A stretch of DNA of 64,000 nucleotides. Origin: Streptomyces sp. M41(2017) (lineage in GTDB: Bacteria; Actinomycetota; Actinomycetes; Streptomycetales; Streptomycetaceae). Shown here one piece after another: positions 1-8,378 of this stretch; the stretch's first letter is position 1, and each line of letters starts with the position of its first letter. The stretch lies in contig NZ_MWFK01000005.1 of assembly GCF_002078175.1 (NCBI RefSeq), forward strand, positions 22,584 to 86,583, read 5' to 3'. Position numbers and translations under genes: made by a program. Below the pieces are notes generated by a model. It searched no databases and was not told the DNA's origin. It worked only from the letters and a program-made list of their open reading frames with translations.

Positions 1-284
1 CTGCGGAACGCTTCAGTGAGCTTCGCCCGCAGACTCCGCGCGAACGCACCACCCGTGTCCGACCCCTGCCGCGTCGCGGCCGGACGTGCCGCCTTCGCAC
101 CTTCGTTGATGCCGTCGCGGATCGCTGGCGCCAGGTGAGTGACCACCTGACGGCCGATGATCTTCCCGATCTCCTCGCCGACCTGCGTAGCCGGCGGCAC
201 AAGAGCGGCCTGCAGTCGGCCGAGGATGCCCGACGCGTTCGGCAGAACATCGACCTCGACTGAGCCGACAGAGATAGCGGGCAC
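1..284 (-). CDS. Tail tape measure protein, N-terminal part (runs off the window)
   Basis: The first 94 residues of a tail length-determining protein. The N-terminus has the actinophage tape-measure pattern: a short strand with VGSVEVDVLPNASG, then an amphipathic helix and a VGEEIGKIIG segment. A GTG start at 284 is chosen because a strong GGGGAGG ribosome-binding site lies just upstream. It begins 22 bases after the tail chaperone stop, its standard position. The remainder lies left of base 1, so length and any lytic domain cannot be judged. Confidence 0.8.
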   Translation of the reverse strand, partial: MPAISVGSVEVDVLPNASGILGRLQAALVPPATQVGEEIGKIIGRQVVTHLAPAIRDGINEGAKAARPAATRQGSDTGGAFARSLRAKLTEAFR

Positions 285-306
285 TGAGGGCCTCCCCTCA
301 GCAGCG

Positions 307-764
307 CTACGCGGCGCCTCCGTTGAGCAACTCGAACAGGGTGTTGGCCTGCAGATCCGACATCTGCTGTTTCGCCTTGACGGCCCTCGCGCCGGGCCGG
401 CGGATGGGCTCCGGCGCCGTCGGCCGCTGCGACTTCTTCTCGGTGTTGACGCTGAGCAGCACGTACTCCAGGCGGGCAACCCGGTCCGCGATCACGGCCA
501 AGAGGTGGTCGCTCTGCGACCAGCGGCCCTTCTCCGGTTCGCCCTTCTCCGACTGCTCCGCAAGCTCTTCATCCGACAGGCCGTTACGAAGGGCAGTCCA
601 CGTCGCCGACTCGGACGGCAGATGCTGGATGAGGACCCGCAGGCGGCGCCATGTCATGGCGCCGCGGTGCACGTCGAGGAGGTCGACACCCTGGTAGTAG
701 CGGAGCAGGTCGGCCTCTACCGCCTCCGGGTGCGCCTCGACGACGGAGCGGGTCCACTGGATTT
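307..764 (-). CDS. Tail assembly chaperone, T-like extension made by -1 frameshift
   Basis: Reading continues in the -1 frame from the slippery site at 762-768 with IQWTRSVVEAHP and runs open to a TAG at 307. The segment contains the DUF5361-type signature RRLRVLIQHLPSES, followed by ARLEYVLLSVN. The frame stays open from the slip site, through and upstream of the first in-frame ATG (672), so it need not be translated separately. The G-T fusion would be about 295 residues. Such fusions help tail tube subunits assemble on the tape measure in lambda-like siphophages. Confidence 0.85.
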
Positions 765-1151
765 CCCCAGGCTCTCACCGGCCAGCGCTGCGGCCCCCTG
801 GGAGAACTCCATGAACTCAACGATGGTGGGGTCGAGTTCGAGGTACAGCTCGTAGTCGTCCGGGTGCAGCACCGCCTGGGCGAACCCGTCGAGGTTGCCC
901 TGATTGAGCATGCGCTGCCACGACGACCGCCACGCCGACGGCGGAATGACCTGCACCTCTTCGCCGCACAGGTCGGTAGTGACGTAGTGGCCGTCTGCTT
1001 CGATCTCCTGGGCCTCAGCCTCAGTGACGTCCGGCTCGTCGACCTCATCGGGTTCGACGTCGCGACGCGACACCGGAGGGCGGGACGCGGATCGGGCCGC
1101 GGTCCGCGGCTTCCTGCTGCTGGCGGTCGACTTGCGGGGTGTGGTGGCCAC
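717..1151 (-). CDS. Tail assembly chaperone, G-like frame
   Basis: Upstream product of the lambda G/T-type pair, 144 residues. The N-terminus is Lys/Arg/Ser-rich, the middle acidic (DVEPDEVDEPDVTEAEA), and the C-terminal half carries the helical chaperone core (SAWRSSWQRMLNQGN, then HPDDYELYLELDPTIVEF). A GTG start at 1151 is chosen; it sits in a CCCGCGCC-GTGG context shared with several late genes. A slippery site near its 3' end lets some ribosomes move to the -1 frame and make a longer protein. It lies between major tail protein and tape measure, as expected. Confidence 0.85.
   Translation of the reverse strand: MATTPRKSTASSRKPRTAARSASRPPVSRRDVEPDEVDEPDVTEAEAQEIEADGHYVTTDLCGEEVQVIPPSAWRSSWQRMLNQGNLDGFAQAVLHPDDYELYLELDPTIVEFMEFSQGAAALAGESLGKSSGPAPSSRRTRRR
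762..768 (-). other. Programmed -1 ribosomal frameshift slippery site GGGGAAA
   Basis: On the minus strand the heptamer is GGGGAAA, preceded by CT and followed by TCC. In the zero frame it reads CTG GGG AAA TCC; slipping back one base gives ATC CAG TGG, which opens directly into the downstream frame. G-rich/AAA slippery sites between the two tail-chaperone frames are well established in siphophages. The zero frame ends about 45 bases later. Confidence 0.85.
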
Positions 1152-1240
1152 GGCGCGGGTCTCGCTTTCTGTGATGGCGCGGGCAAGGTGCAGAGGTGGG
1201 CGGACCGGGCCCGCGCCAGCATGCCGGTCCGCCCACCCGT

Positions 1241-1828
1241 TCAGGAGCCCGAGTAGGCGGGCGTCGCGGGGATCTTGTCGACGTGGTAGACCGTGTTGCC
1301 GGCCTCGTCCGGGTAGGTGGTGATCGTCCACTCGTAGCCGCTGATCTCGTCCTGCTTGAACGAGACGTCGGAGCGGTCGTTGATCTCCCCCTGCGGGACG
1401 TAGAAGCCCTTGAAGGACTCGCCGTCGACGACGAGGAACCAGAACGCGCGCCGGTCCGGGACGGGAGAGGCGGTCTCGGCGAACTTGGTGATGCCGTCCT
1501 CGTCCGGCTCCAGGTCCGCCTCGTCCAGCCGGTACTGCAGCGACTGGACTGCGACGCGGCCCGTCTCCCACACCGTCAGCCCGAACGTCCGCACGGACTT
1601 CGTGATCTGGGTGCGGAACGGGGAGGTCAGGCCCCACGGCGTGAACTCCTGAGAGTCCTCGTCGAAGCCGTAGGTCAGACCGTCGTCGCTGATGGCGCCC
1701 AGCGGCGTCCACGGGGCCATAGGCTGATCGGTCGGCGAGGCGAGAGCCGGCGTGCCCACCGGGCTCACCCAGCCCCCACCCGTCGCCCCGACGAGCGAAA
1801 GATCCGAAGATCGAGTGATGTTGACCAT
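1241..1828 (-). CDS. Major tail (tube) protein
   Basis: 195 residues. The N-terminus MVNITRSSDLSLVGATGGGW and a beta-rich body (FRTQITKSVRTFGLTVWETGR, AFWFLVVDGESFKGFYVPQGE) match the actinophage tail tube family. It also sits between head-tail joining genes and the tail chaperones. The ATG at 1828 is preferred over an in-frame start 33 bases upstream because the conserved fold begins here. It polymerises around the tape measure to make the tail tube. Confidence 0.85.
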   Translation of the reverse strand: MVNITRSSDLSLVGATGGGWVSPVGTPALASPTDQPMAPWTPLGAISDDGLTYGFDEDSQEFTPWGLTSPFRTQITKSVRTFGLTVWETGRVAVQSLQYRLDEADLEPDEDGITKFAETASPVPDRRAFWFLVVDGESFKGFYVPQGEINDRSDVSFKQDEISGYEWTITTYPDEAGNTVYHVDKIPATPAYSGS

Positions 1829-1899
1829 GCTGTGTCTCCAGACAGAGAAGAGCCCGCGCACGGGCAGGAACGGGGGTCCGGCGCGGGCCCAGAGGACGG

Positions 1900-2292
1900 T
1901 CAGGAGACCGGGTGGCAGAAAAGCTCGTAGGTCGCTCCGACACGGCGGAGCAAGGTGTTCTCGTAGGGGCGGATCGCAGGTAGAGATAGGCAGCCGGTTC
2001 GGCCGATCACCGTCGAATCCGAGGTCGAGCCGCGCAGTTCACGCGTCACCCAGTCGTGCACCTCGCGGGCCAACGCGATCGCGTCAGGCCTGCTCGCTGC
2101 GTACACGTTGATATCGACGATCGGACGGGACAGCAGAAGGCCGTCATCGCCGCCGCCCGGGATCTGCTCGATCTGGATCGTCGGTAGCTCACTGAGGAGC
2201 CGGTTGTCGAGCTCGTCACGCACGACCGCGTCCGGAAACCGGGCCGTCCCGCGGGTGATGAGCTCCAGCTCGATATCGACGAGGGCGGTCAC
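1900..2292 (-). CDS. Tail terminator / minor tail protein (DUF3168-like position)
   Basis: 130 residues, starting at a GTG that overlaps the upstream stop (GTGA). It has the alternating alpha/beta pattern of tail terminators: VDIELELITRG, an IQIEQIPGG strand, RPIVDINVYAASR and a long helix DAIALAREVHDWVTREL. Gene order (gp10-like, then this, then tube protein) supports the role of capping the tail tube and joining it to the head. The family call is by pattern and synteny. Confidence 0.65.
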   Translation of the reverse strand: MTALVDIELELITRGTARFPDAVVRDELDNRLLSELPTIQIEQIPGGGDDGLLLSRPIVDINVYAASRPDAIALAREVHDWVTRELRGSTSDSTVIGRTGCLSLPAIRPYENTLLRRVGATYELFCHPVS

Positions 2293-2618
2293 TGATTTCG
2301 CCCGCCGATCTGAGCGGCCCGCAGCAGCACGTGATGCGCGCGGACCTTCTCCGTGCCGTACTCCACCCAGCGGGCGTAGTAGGCCGAGTTCGAGACCGTG
2401 GCTACAGCGCGGTCCCGGCGACGCCCGCCACGGGAAGTACTGTCCGTCGACCACGACGCCTTGTAGTGCCCGGCGGTCGAACTGCCCTCGTCGACGGGAG
2501 ACAAAGCCACGGCGGCGCCCTTGATGACCTTGGCTCGGCGAAGCATTTCCGCTTCCATGCCGGGCATGCGGAGCATCTGCCCGACGCCCTTCTTTTTCAT
2601 CTTGAACCTGGCAGCCAC
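2289..2618 (-). CDS. HK97 gp10-like head-tail joining protein
   Basis: 109 residues. The N-terminus is Lys/Arg-rich (MAARFKMKKKGVGQML). A central helix and an AVALSPVDEG...TAGHYKASW region followed by VSNSAYYARWVEYGTEKVRAHHVL are diagnostic of the HK97 gp10 family (the YY.RW.EYGT motif). It forms part of the connector between portal and tail and is coupled to the next gene by a GTGA overlap. Confidence 0.85.
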   Translation of the reverse strand: MAARFKMKKKGVGQMLRMPGMEAEMLRRAKVIKGAAVALSPVDEGSSTAGHYKASWSTDSTSRGGRRRDRAVATVSNSAYYARWVEYGTEKVRAHHVLLRAAQIGGRNQ

Positions 2619-2633
2619 TGCACCTCCCCTCGA

Positions 2634-3014
2634 TCAGCCGGTGACGCGGTCGGCGGCGAACTGGATGACGCCGCGGGTGCCGGTGAACGGGGAGCGGCCC
2701 CAGTCGCCGGGCTCGCCCGTGATGTCGCAGACAATCCCGCGGACCTTCGCCTTGTCCGTCGTCCTCAACGGCAGGCGAGCATGGCTGGGCTGGCTGGACG
2801 GCACGTACACGGTCCAGCCGACGATGACGGTGTCCCTGGCCTGCTGCTGATCCCCGCCAACCTGCGGTGTCTCCGCTCGCGGAGTGACCACGCAGCCCAC
2901 CAGGTCGAAGGACTCGTCCATGCCTGGAAGCGGCTGACCGCGCGGCCCTCGGCCGGGTGACTCGCCCCTGCGCAGGATCCGCACCGTCTCGCCGTAGGGG
3001 TACGAGCCGGGCAT
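2634..3014 (-). CDS. Head-tail stopper-like protein
   Basis: 126 residues, overlapping the preceding connector gene by one base. It is a beta-rich small protein with GETVRILRRG at the start and DTVIVGWTVYVPSS in the middle, ending GVIQFAADRVTG. Size, beta content and place between the adaptor and gp10-like genes fit the stopper (gp16/FII-like) class. No catalytic motif is seen. Identity rests mainly on synteny. Confidence 0.65.
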   Translation of the reverse strand: MPGSYPYGETVRILRRGESPGRGPRGQPLPGMDESFDLVGCVVTPRAETPQVGGDQQQARDTVIVGWTVYVPSSQPSHARLPLRTTDKAKVRGIVCDITGEPGDWGRSPFTGTRGVIQFAADRVTG

Positions 3015-3430
3015 CAGGGGAACCCCCAGCCCGCCTCGAAGTCCTCCACGAACACGCCGTCGTCGTCGATCGGCCAGGACGCCGACGGATCCGCTGATGC
3101 GGGCGTCGGATCGACCGTGAACGCGCCACCCCGGCCGGCCAGGGACTTCAGCGCCGACTTGTCGGCCTTCGTCAGATACAGGCCGCCCGAACCGGACGGA
3201 CGCTGAACCGACATCGGACCGATCGTCTCGTAAGACACCTGCTGCGGATTCACGTAGGCCCGGCCGGCGACCGAGAGGACGACAGCCTCGGCGCCCTCAG
3301 GCAGGGGCGTCACGATCGTCTGGCAGAGCGAAGTCGCCGTCGAAACGAGAAGGTCAGCGCGGTCGCCTTGGATCTCATCGAGACCCAAGTAGAGGCCGAG
3401 CTGCTCGGCTGTCGGAGACGTGAAAGCCAT
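3014..3430 (-). CDS. Head-tail adaptor (gp6-like connector)
   Basis: 138 residues. The start at 3430 has an AGGAGG site seven bases upstream, so the longer reading frame is not used. The N-terminal half is helical (SPTAEQLGLYLGLDEI, then DRADLLVSTATSLCQTIVTPLP), like adaptor proteins that dock on the portal. A VAGRAYVNPQQ segment typical of these adaptors follows. It lies directly downstream of the glycosyltransferase gene, nine bases away. Confidence 0.7.
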   Translation of the reverse strand: MAFTSPTAEQLGLYLGLDEIQGDRADLLVSTATSLCQTIVTPLPEGAEAVVLSVAGRAYVNPQQVSYETIGPMSVQRPSGSGGLYLTKADKSALKSLAGRGGAFTVDPTPASADPSASWPIDDDGVFVEDFEAGWGFP

Positions 3431-3438
3431 GACGCCTC

Positions 3439-4473
3439 CTATCGGGCCAGGCCCTCCACGGCGGAACACCACGCGGCCAGATCGGCCGCCGGATCAAGCT
3501 CGACACTGCGGGCCTTCGCCCGCTTCGACGCCAACCGGTACTCGGCAGAGGTCAGCAACTTCCGCAGCACCGCCTCGTAGCCGGCAACATCCTCGCGATC
3601 GACGAAGATGCCCGCCTCGCCCAGTGATTCGCACAGGCCCGGCGTCGGATGTGCAACGACCGGGATGCCACTCGCGAGCGCTTCCACACCGGTGCGACCC
3701 CACGACTCGTAGGACGACGGCATGAGCAGCACGCGGGTGCGGGCGTACACCTGCTCCCGCATGTCCTCGCCGCGAACATGCTCGACGATCTCCACGTTCG
3801 GCAGGTCCGGGAGGATCTGCTCCCCGTAAGCGCCCTTCACAGCAAGGAACTGCTGATCCGGCATGCGGCGCGCCAAGGCAGCGAGCACCTTGCCACCCTT
3901 CTCCGGATTGCAGTTGACCAGCGTGATCGCCTTCCCAGGCTTGGTCGCATACTCGCCGGCGAAGACGGGCGGGCGCACGATCAGCGAAGACTCCGGCCGA
4001 ACCGACTTCGGGTACTCGGCAAAGAAGAGCTCCGCCTCCCGCTCCATCCACACCGAGTTGTAGACCGCCAGGGCGGTCCCGCCAGCTGCGGCATCCCGGA
4101 ACGTCGCGCGGTGCGTGTTGTGGCAGACCACCACCAGCGGCTTGCCGTAGCCGCGGGCCAAGGACGCCGCCGACGGCACCGTCTCCAGATGGGCGAGCAG
4201 CATGTGCGACCGCTTCACGGCGGTCGGAAAGTCCAGCCGAGACTCCAGCGGAATCACGCGGATCCCGTGGTACTCGTACTCCTTGTGGGCCTTCCCATAC
4301 CGCGACAGCCACACCTGCACGTCGTGGCCACGTTCCACCAGGGGCCGCAGCATCGACACGAGCATGTGCTCCGCGCCCGCATTGTGCTCCGGCGGCATCG
4401 CGTGCACCCGGGCAACGATCGACAGCGGCTTGGCGGTCCCGCCCGGCGCGGACACCGGGACCGCCCTACTCAC
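3439..4473 (-). CDS. GT4-type glycosyltransferase inside the capsid operon
   Basis: 344 residues, GT-B fold. The N-terminal domain has a conserved donor/acceptor loop (PPEHNAGAEHMLVSML) and the C-terminal domain carries the Glycos_transf_1 signature: LVNCNPEKGG, then SSYESWGRTGVEALASGIPV and ESLGEAGIF. It starts at a GTG that overlaps the major capsid stop, so it is translationally coupled to the capsid gene. Known actinophage precedent: some mycobacteriophages glycosylate virion proteins with phage enzymes encoded near capsid genes. The inferred substrate is therefore a capsid or other structural protein; the sugar donor is unknown. Confidence 0.85.
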   Translation of the reverse strand: MSRAVPVSAPGGTAKPLSIVARVHAMPPEHNAGAEHMLVSMLRPLVERGHDVQVWLSRYGKAHKEYEYHGIRVIPLESRLDFPTAVKRSHMLLAHLETVPSAASLARGYGKPLVVVCHNTHRATFRDAAAGGTALAVYNSVWMEREAELFFAEYPKSVRPESSLIVRPPVFAGEYATKPGKAITLVNCNPEKGGKVLAALARRMPDQQFLAVKGAYGEQILPDLPNVEIVEHVRGEDMREQVYARTRVLLMPSSYESWGRTGVEALASGIPVVAHPTPGLCESLGEAGIFVDREDVAGYEAVLRKLLTSAEYRLASKRAKARSVELDPAADLAAWCSAVEGLAR

Positions 4474-5426
4474 GAGCCGCTCGGGGTACCGGTGAACTTC
4501 ACGAACGCGTCGGCGTCGCCCATCACGAAGCCGTAGTACGCCTCCGCGAGGATCAACACCAGGTTCTCCTGGAACGCGCTGTGGACGCCGCCGTCCTCGT
4601 CCACGTAGGTCGCCTGGTCGGAGATCCGCACGGTGATGTCCATGCCCACGCCGTAGGCGGCCTGAGTCCAGTCGCCGCCGATCGCGCGCAGACCCGTGTC
4701 CGCAGACGCGGACTGCCGGCGCTGCTTGCCCGACACGCTCCGCGAGTAGGCGAGCGGCTCGCCGATCAGGGTGCCCGCCGACGCCATGTTCGTGCCCGGC
4801 GTCTGCGTGTCGACCAGGATCGGACGGCCGGTCGTGTCCGTCGCCAGCAGCAGCTTCGGCTTCAGCCGGTGGTCGGCGACCGTGCCCGTGTAGTCGTAGT
4901 CCTCGTCGACGACGAGGTCCATGCCCTTGACGAGGTCGGCCCAGATGCCGCCCTGGCCCTGCGCCGTCGTGCCCAGTGCGACGGACTGCGAGGTCATCGC
5001 CAGGTACTCGGCGAAGGGACCGGTCGCACCCTTCATCGTCTTGCCGTGGATCGCCGCATGGTCGAAGGCCCGCGCGAACGCCGTCGGCAGGTCGTTCTGC
5101 AGCTGGGAGTACAGGCCCGCCGTGTTCGTGCGGGCGACCTCCATCGCGACCGGGATGAGCACGGCGAGCTTCTTCGCCGTCATGTGCTTGACGTCGATGC
5201 CGCCGGTCGACAGGGGCTTCTTCTGCCCCTGACCGACCCAGTCGGCGGTCGGCACGTCCATCGGGATCGGCACGGACGTGGTGGCGTCCAAGGCCAGCGG
5301 CGCCTGACGTGCGAGCGCCATGACCGCGGACTGCTCCACCGACTTCTCGAAGATCGGAGCGGTGATGGTCCGCGGGAGGAGCTCCTCGGGCAGACCGGAG
5401 GTAGTGATCGGGGCCGTAGCCACCAT
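4470..5426 (-). CDS. Major capsid protein (HK97 fold)
   Basis: 318 residues. N-terminal arm ITTSGLPEELLPRTITAPIFEKSVEQSAVMALA, then a P-domain with DWVGQGQKKPLST, a spine helix with VARTNTAGLYSQLQNDLPTAFARA, and a C-terminal DITVRISDQATYVDEDGG strand. It follows the scaffold gene by 11 bases and forms the icosahedral shell. The sequence is a classic actinophage HK97-like coat protein without a long N-terminal delta domain, consistent with the separate scaffold upstream. Confidence 0.93.
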   Translation of the reverse strand: MVATAPITTSGLPEELLPRTITAPIFEKSVEQSAVMALARQAPLALDATTSVPIPMDVPTADWVGQGQKKPLSTGGIDVKHMTAKKLAVLIPVAMEVARTNTAGLYSQLQNDLPTAFARAFDHAAIHGKTMKGATGPFAEYLAMTSQSVALGTTAQGQGGIWADLVKGMDLVVDEDYDYTGTVADHRLKPKLLLATDTTGRPILVDTQTPGTNMASAGTLIGEPLAYSRSVSGKQRRQSASADTGLRAIGGDWTQAAYGVGMDITVRISDQATYVDEDGGVHSAFQENLVLILAEAYYGFVMGDADAFVKFTGTPSGS

Positions 5427-5437
5427 GATTCCTTCTC

Positions 5438-6097
5438 TCAGCGGCCAGGAAGCCGCGACTTAAGCCATCCGGAGAACTCGTCCTCCGGGCTGGGGGCCTT
5501 CGTTCGGTTGGCGCCGGACGCTTGAGTGCGATCCGGTGCAGGACGCCGCGGGCCCTCCGGGGGCTGGCTCTTCGCCCAGTGCGGCTTGCGCTCCAAAAGC
5601 GCCTGAAGGTCGGCCTCGATGGCCGCCTCGTCGATGTCGCCGTCAGAGTCGATGTACGAGTCGAGGTCGAGCTCACCGAACGCGTCGGCTGGATCGGCGA
5701 ACGCCGCCCGACTGTCTGTTGCGGTGCCAGCGAGGGCCTGCACCTGGCTGCGGACCAGCCGCTGCCGGGTCTTGGCGATCTGCTCCTGCGCTGCCGTGAG
5801 CTGCTCGGTGAGGCGCTCGGACTCGGACAGGTCCGCTTCCTTGCGCTTCTTGAGTTCGGCCAGCAGCGGCTCCTGCTCCTTGAGTCGCTTGCGGAGGTTC
5901 TCGGCCTCGCTGTTCTTCTTGCGCAGCGCCGCTTCGAACTTCTTCCGGTCGAACGGCTTCTCCTCGCCGCCGGCGTCCGCCTCCTGGGCGTCGTCCTGCT
6001 GCTCGATACCGTCCTGTTCCGCAGTGGCCGTCTCCTCGACGGTCTCCTCGGTCCCGGACTCCTGCTGCTCGCTGCTCTGCTCGGTCTCTTCGGGCAT
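5438..6097 (-). CDS. Capsid scaffolding protein
   Basis: 219 residues. The N-terminal 50 residues are Glu/Gln-rich and disordered; residues about 55-115 form a long Lys/Glu/Arg coiled coil (FEAALRKKNSEAENLRKRLK and following). The C-terminus is Pro/Arg-rich and ends SGWLKSRLPGR, typical of the coat-binding end. Placed directly before the capsid gene. Scaffolds guide procapsid assembly and then leave; none of the protease motifs are here. Confidence 0.88.
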   Translation of the reverse strand: MPEETEQSSEQQESGTEETVEETATAEQDGIEQQDDAQEADAGGEEKPFDRKKFEAALRKKNSEAENLRKRLKEQEPLLAELKKRKEADLSESERLTEQLTAAQEQIAKTRQRLVRSQVQALAGTATDSRAAFADPADAFGELDLDSYIDSDGDIDEAAIEADLQALLERKPHWAKSQPPEGPRRPAPDRTQASGANRTKAPSPEDEFSGWLKSRLPGR

Positions 6098-6160
6098 GAC
6101 GAATCGGCCCTCCAGGGGCTGTGGAAATGAGAAAGGCCGCCACCAGGGCGACCTCGTTGA

Positions 6161-6934
6161 TCAGAAAGAACCGGGGAGCGGGTTCGAGTCGTGCTCCGTC
6201 AGCGCCCGCCGAAAGCGGGCCAGTTGACTCCCCGAATGGCCAGCGGCGTACTCCTCGTACAACCGCGCCCACTCGGAGGCCTGGGGGGAGGGCTCGAACT
6301 TCTGCCCTCGAAAGACCGGGATGACGCCGCAGTGGCAGCCGTCATGCGCCCGGAAGCCAGCCGTGTCCTGCGCATACACCGAACCGCGGGCAGCCAGCAG
6401 CTTGCAGAACGCGCACGCGCCGAGCGCCGCAGACCGTGCCCACGCTGTCGCCTGCGCGTCCCGACGCACCGCGCCCAGAACCGTCGCCCGCCCGGTATCC
6501 GCAACCAGCTTCTGCGCGACGGCCTCCGCCTTCTTCTCAGCCTGGCCGAGACGTACCTCGACCGGCTGAAGCTGCGCTCCGGTTGCCGCGTCCGGGTCGC
6601 GGTCCCAGACGTCCTTGGCGGCCCACCGTAGGCTCACCTCGGTCTGCTCCGGTGTCGGCGGGTCTGCGACCGGCACGGTGAACGTGCCGGCGACTCTTGC
6701 CGCCTCCCGTTGGGCGTCGTAAAACTCGGCGCCCAACGCCGCTGATGTCTGCGCGTACTGGTCGACCACGGCCTGCATGGCCGTGAACCAGTCCGGCATC
6801 GATGCCCGCAGCCGGGCGGGAAGGATCAGCCGTCGCAGGCCTCGGACATCGCGCACCAGCAGACGGGTCAGGCCGAGCTGCGCGGCCCGGTACCGGTCGG
6901 CGTCCCGGCCCCCGTCAGAGACCGCCGTCGCCAC
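6161..6934 (-). CDS. MuF-like minor capsid / capsid maturation-associated protein
   Basis: 257 residues. The C-terminal part has a Cys/His cluster, ACAFCKLLAARG followed about 15 residues later by HDGCHCGVIPVF, diagnostic of actinophage MuF-like or capsid maturation proteins. The N-terminal two thirds are helical. A GTG start at 6934 with GGAGGTG upstream overlaps the portal 3' end by 20 bases. It probably sits inside the procapsid near the portal; a protease role is an annotation convention for this family, not shown here. Confidence 0.8.
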   Translation of the reverse strand: MATAVSDGGRDADRYRAAQLGLTRLLVRDVRGLRRLILPARLRASMPDWFTAMQAVVDQYAQTSAALGAEFYDAQREAARVAGTFTVPVADPPTPEQTEVSLRWAAKDVWDRDPDAATGAQLQPVEVRLGQAEKKAEAVAQKLVADTGRATVLGAVRRDAQATAWARSAALGACAFCKLLAARGSVYAQDTAGFRAHDGCHCGVIPVFRGQKFEPSPQASEWARLYEEYAAGHSGSQLARFRRALTEHDSNPLPGSF

Positions 6935-8378
6935 CAGACACCTCCGCAGCCGTCGGCAAGCCGACCGCAGGCCGCTCGTTCACCGCGGCCAGCCGATCCA
7001 GCAGGCCGCCACCGGTAGCTGCCGCCGACGAGCGACGGCGGTCCACGGCAATCCGCTGCCGCTGACCCTCGGTGAACCCGGCCATCTCCAACGTGACGTC
7101 GGAGTCCGCCGGCAGGACACCTGCCTGGACCAGCTTGACGGTCGCGTCGACTTGCGCGGCCACCGTCGGGGTCGCCGGGTTCCGCCACACCGTTTCGATG
7201 CGGCGCGTGCTGTCCGGCGGCTCACCGTCACGAACCCAAAGGGCCAGCCGCATCGCCTGCTGCCATCCCGCACCGAACCGCCGGATCCGGCGCTCCGCCT
7301 TCTTCACCTGCCGGTTATCCGCGAACCGAATCGCGTCCGCTGACGCTGGATTGTCACTGCTGTAGCCCAGTACGTGCGGCGCCACCGACATCTGCGACGC
7401 CATAATCCTGGCATACAGGTCGATGAACTTCGTCATGCCCGACGGATCATGAGCAGCGAACTGACCCACGGTCGGAATGGCGCCGTCCTCGTCCCGCTCC
7501 AACGCCAGCACCCGGCCGATGTACGTCTCCCAGGCGGACTTGGCGTTGCCCTCCGCGTCCTGGAACGCCGACTCCGACGCACCCAGGATGTAGCGCTGCG
7601 GCGCCCCGTAGAACTCGGCGGCAACCTCCATGCCCATCAGCCGGCGGCACGCCGCATCCGTGATCGACATGACCTCCGGGGTGATCTCCGACTTGCCGAC
7701 CCGGTCCGCGGTCCGCTGCCGATTCGCCAACCGAACCACCGGCACGACCCCCAGGCCGTGCATGTCCCGATCGACAACCTCCCAGCCACCCGACGGCGAC
7801 GGCACAGCCATCACCGTCTGGTCCGGCAGATACAGGACCAGCATCCGCTCCTCGGGGCCCGACTCGACGAACGAGTCAGCGGCGCACTCGCGGAGCGCGG
7901 CCGTGCCCATCCGCAGGCGGGCATCCCACATCAGCGTCATGTCCAGCGGCGACTCAGCCGAGATCAAGGGCGGACAGTCGTCCCCACAGTCCCCCGCTCC
8001 GACCGCCAGATACTCGCGGCCGTACACCAGCGCATCCAGGTGCGCGAGGCTCGACTCGTCGAACAAGTCGTTCGCCTCGGCGATCTCCGTCAGCTCCGAA
8101 GCGTCAGCACCATCGGCCCAGCGGAACGCCTCCAAGTCGAGGCGCTCCTCCAGCGATTCGACACCGACCCGCGGCCAGCCGATCACCGTGTGCAAGCCAC
8201 GGAGCTGCGGAGGGATAGAGATACCGAGGTCGCGGACCAGCTGCTCGCCGTTGAAGTAGGCGTCGCGCAACTTGAGTTCCCACCGGTCCCGCAGCATGTC
8301 CGCGCGAAGCACGTTGATCAGCGCGAGCTCGTCATCCGACAACGTCAGCAGCGGCAGGTCAGGAATCGAGACGGTCAC
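6915..8378 (-). CDS. Portal protein
   Basis: 487 residues of the SPP1 gp6-like actinophage portal family: N-terminal helices with LRDAYFNGEQLVRDLGISIPP, a wing/crown with GWPRVGVESLEERLDLEAFR, stem/clip segments including PVVRLANRQRTADRVGKSEI, and a C-terminal helical part with SSDNPASADAIRFADNRQVKKAERR. The GTG start at 8378 overlaps the terminase stop. It makes the dodecameric vertex through which DNA is packaged. Confidence 0.93.
   Translation of the reverse strand: MTVSIPDLPLLTLSDDELALINVLRADMLRDRWELKLRDAYFNGEQLVRDLGISIPPQLRGLHTVIGWPRVGVESLEERLDLEAFRWADGADASELTEIAEANDLFDESSLAHLDALVYGREYLAVGAGDCGDDCPPLISAESPLDMTLMWDARLRMGTAALRECAADSFVESGPEERMLVLYLPDQTVMAVPSPSGGWEVVDRDMHGLGVVPVVRLANRQRTADRVGKSEITPEVMSITDAACRRLMGMEVAAEFYGAPQRYILGASESAFQDAEGNAKSAWETYIGRVLALERDEDGAIPTVGQFAAHDPSGMTKFIDLYARIMASQMSVAPHVLGYSSDNPASADAIRFADNRQVKKAERRIRRFGAGWQQAMRLALWVRDGEPPDSTRRIETVWRNPATPTVAAQVDATVKLVQAGVLPADSDVTLEMAGFTEGQRQRIAVDRRRSSAAATGGGLLDRLAAVNERPAVGLPTAAEVSGGDGGL

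Noticed and set aside
717..1943. Extended open frame upstream of the tail chaperone
   Set aside because: The part above 1151 overlaps the major tail protein in another frame and has no chaperone sequence.
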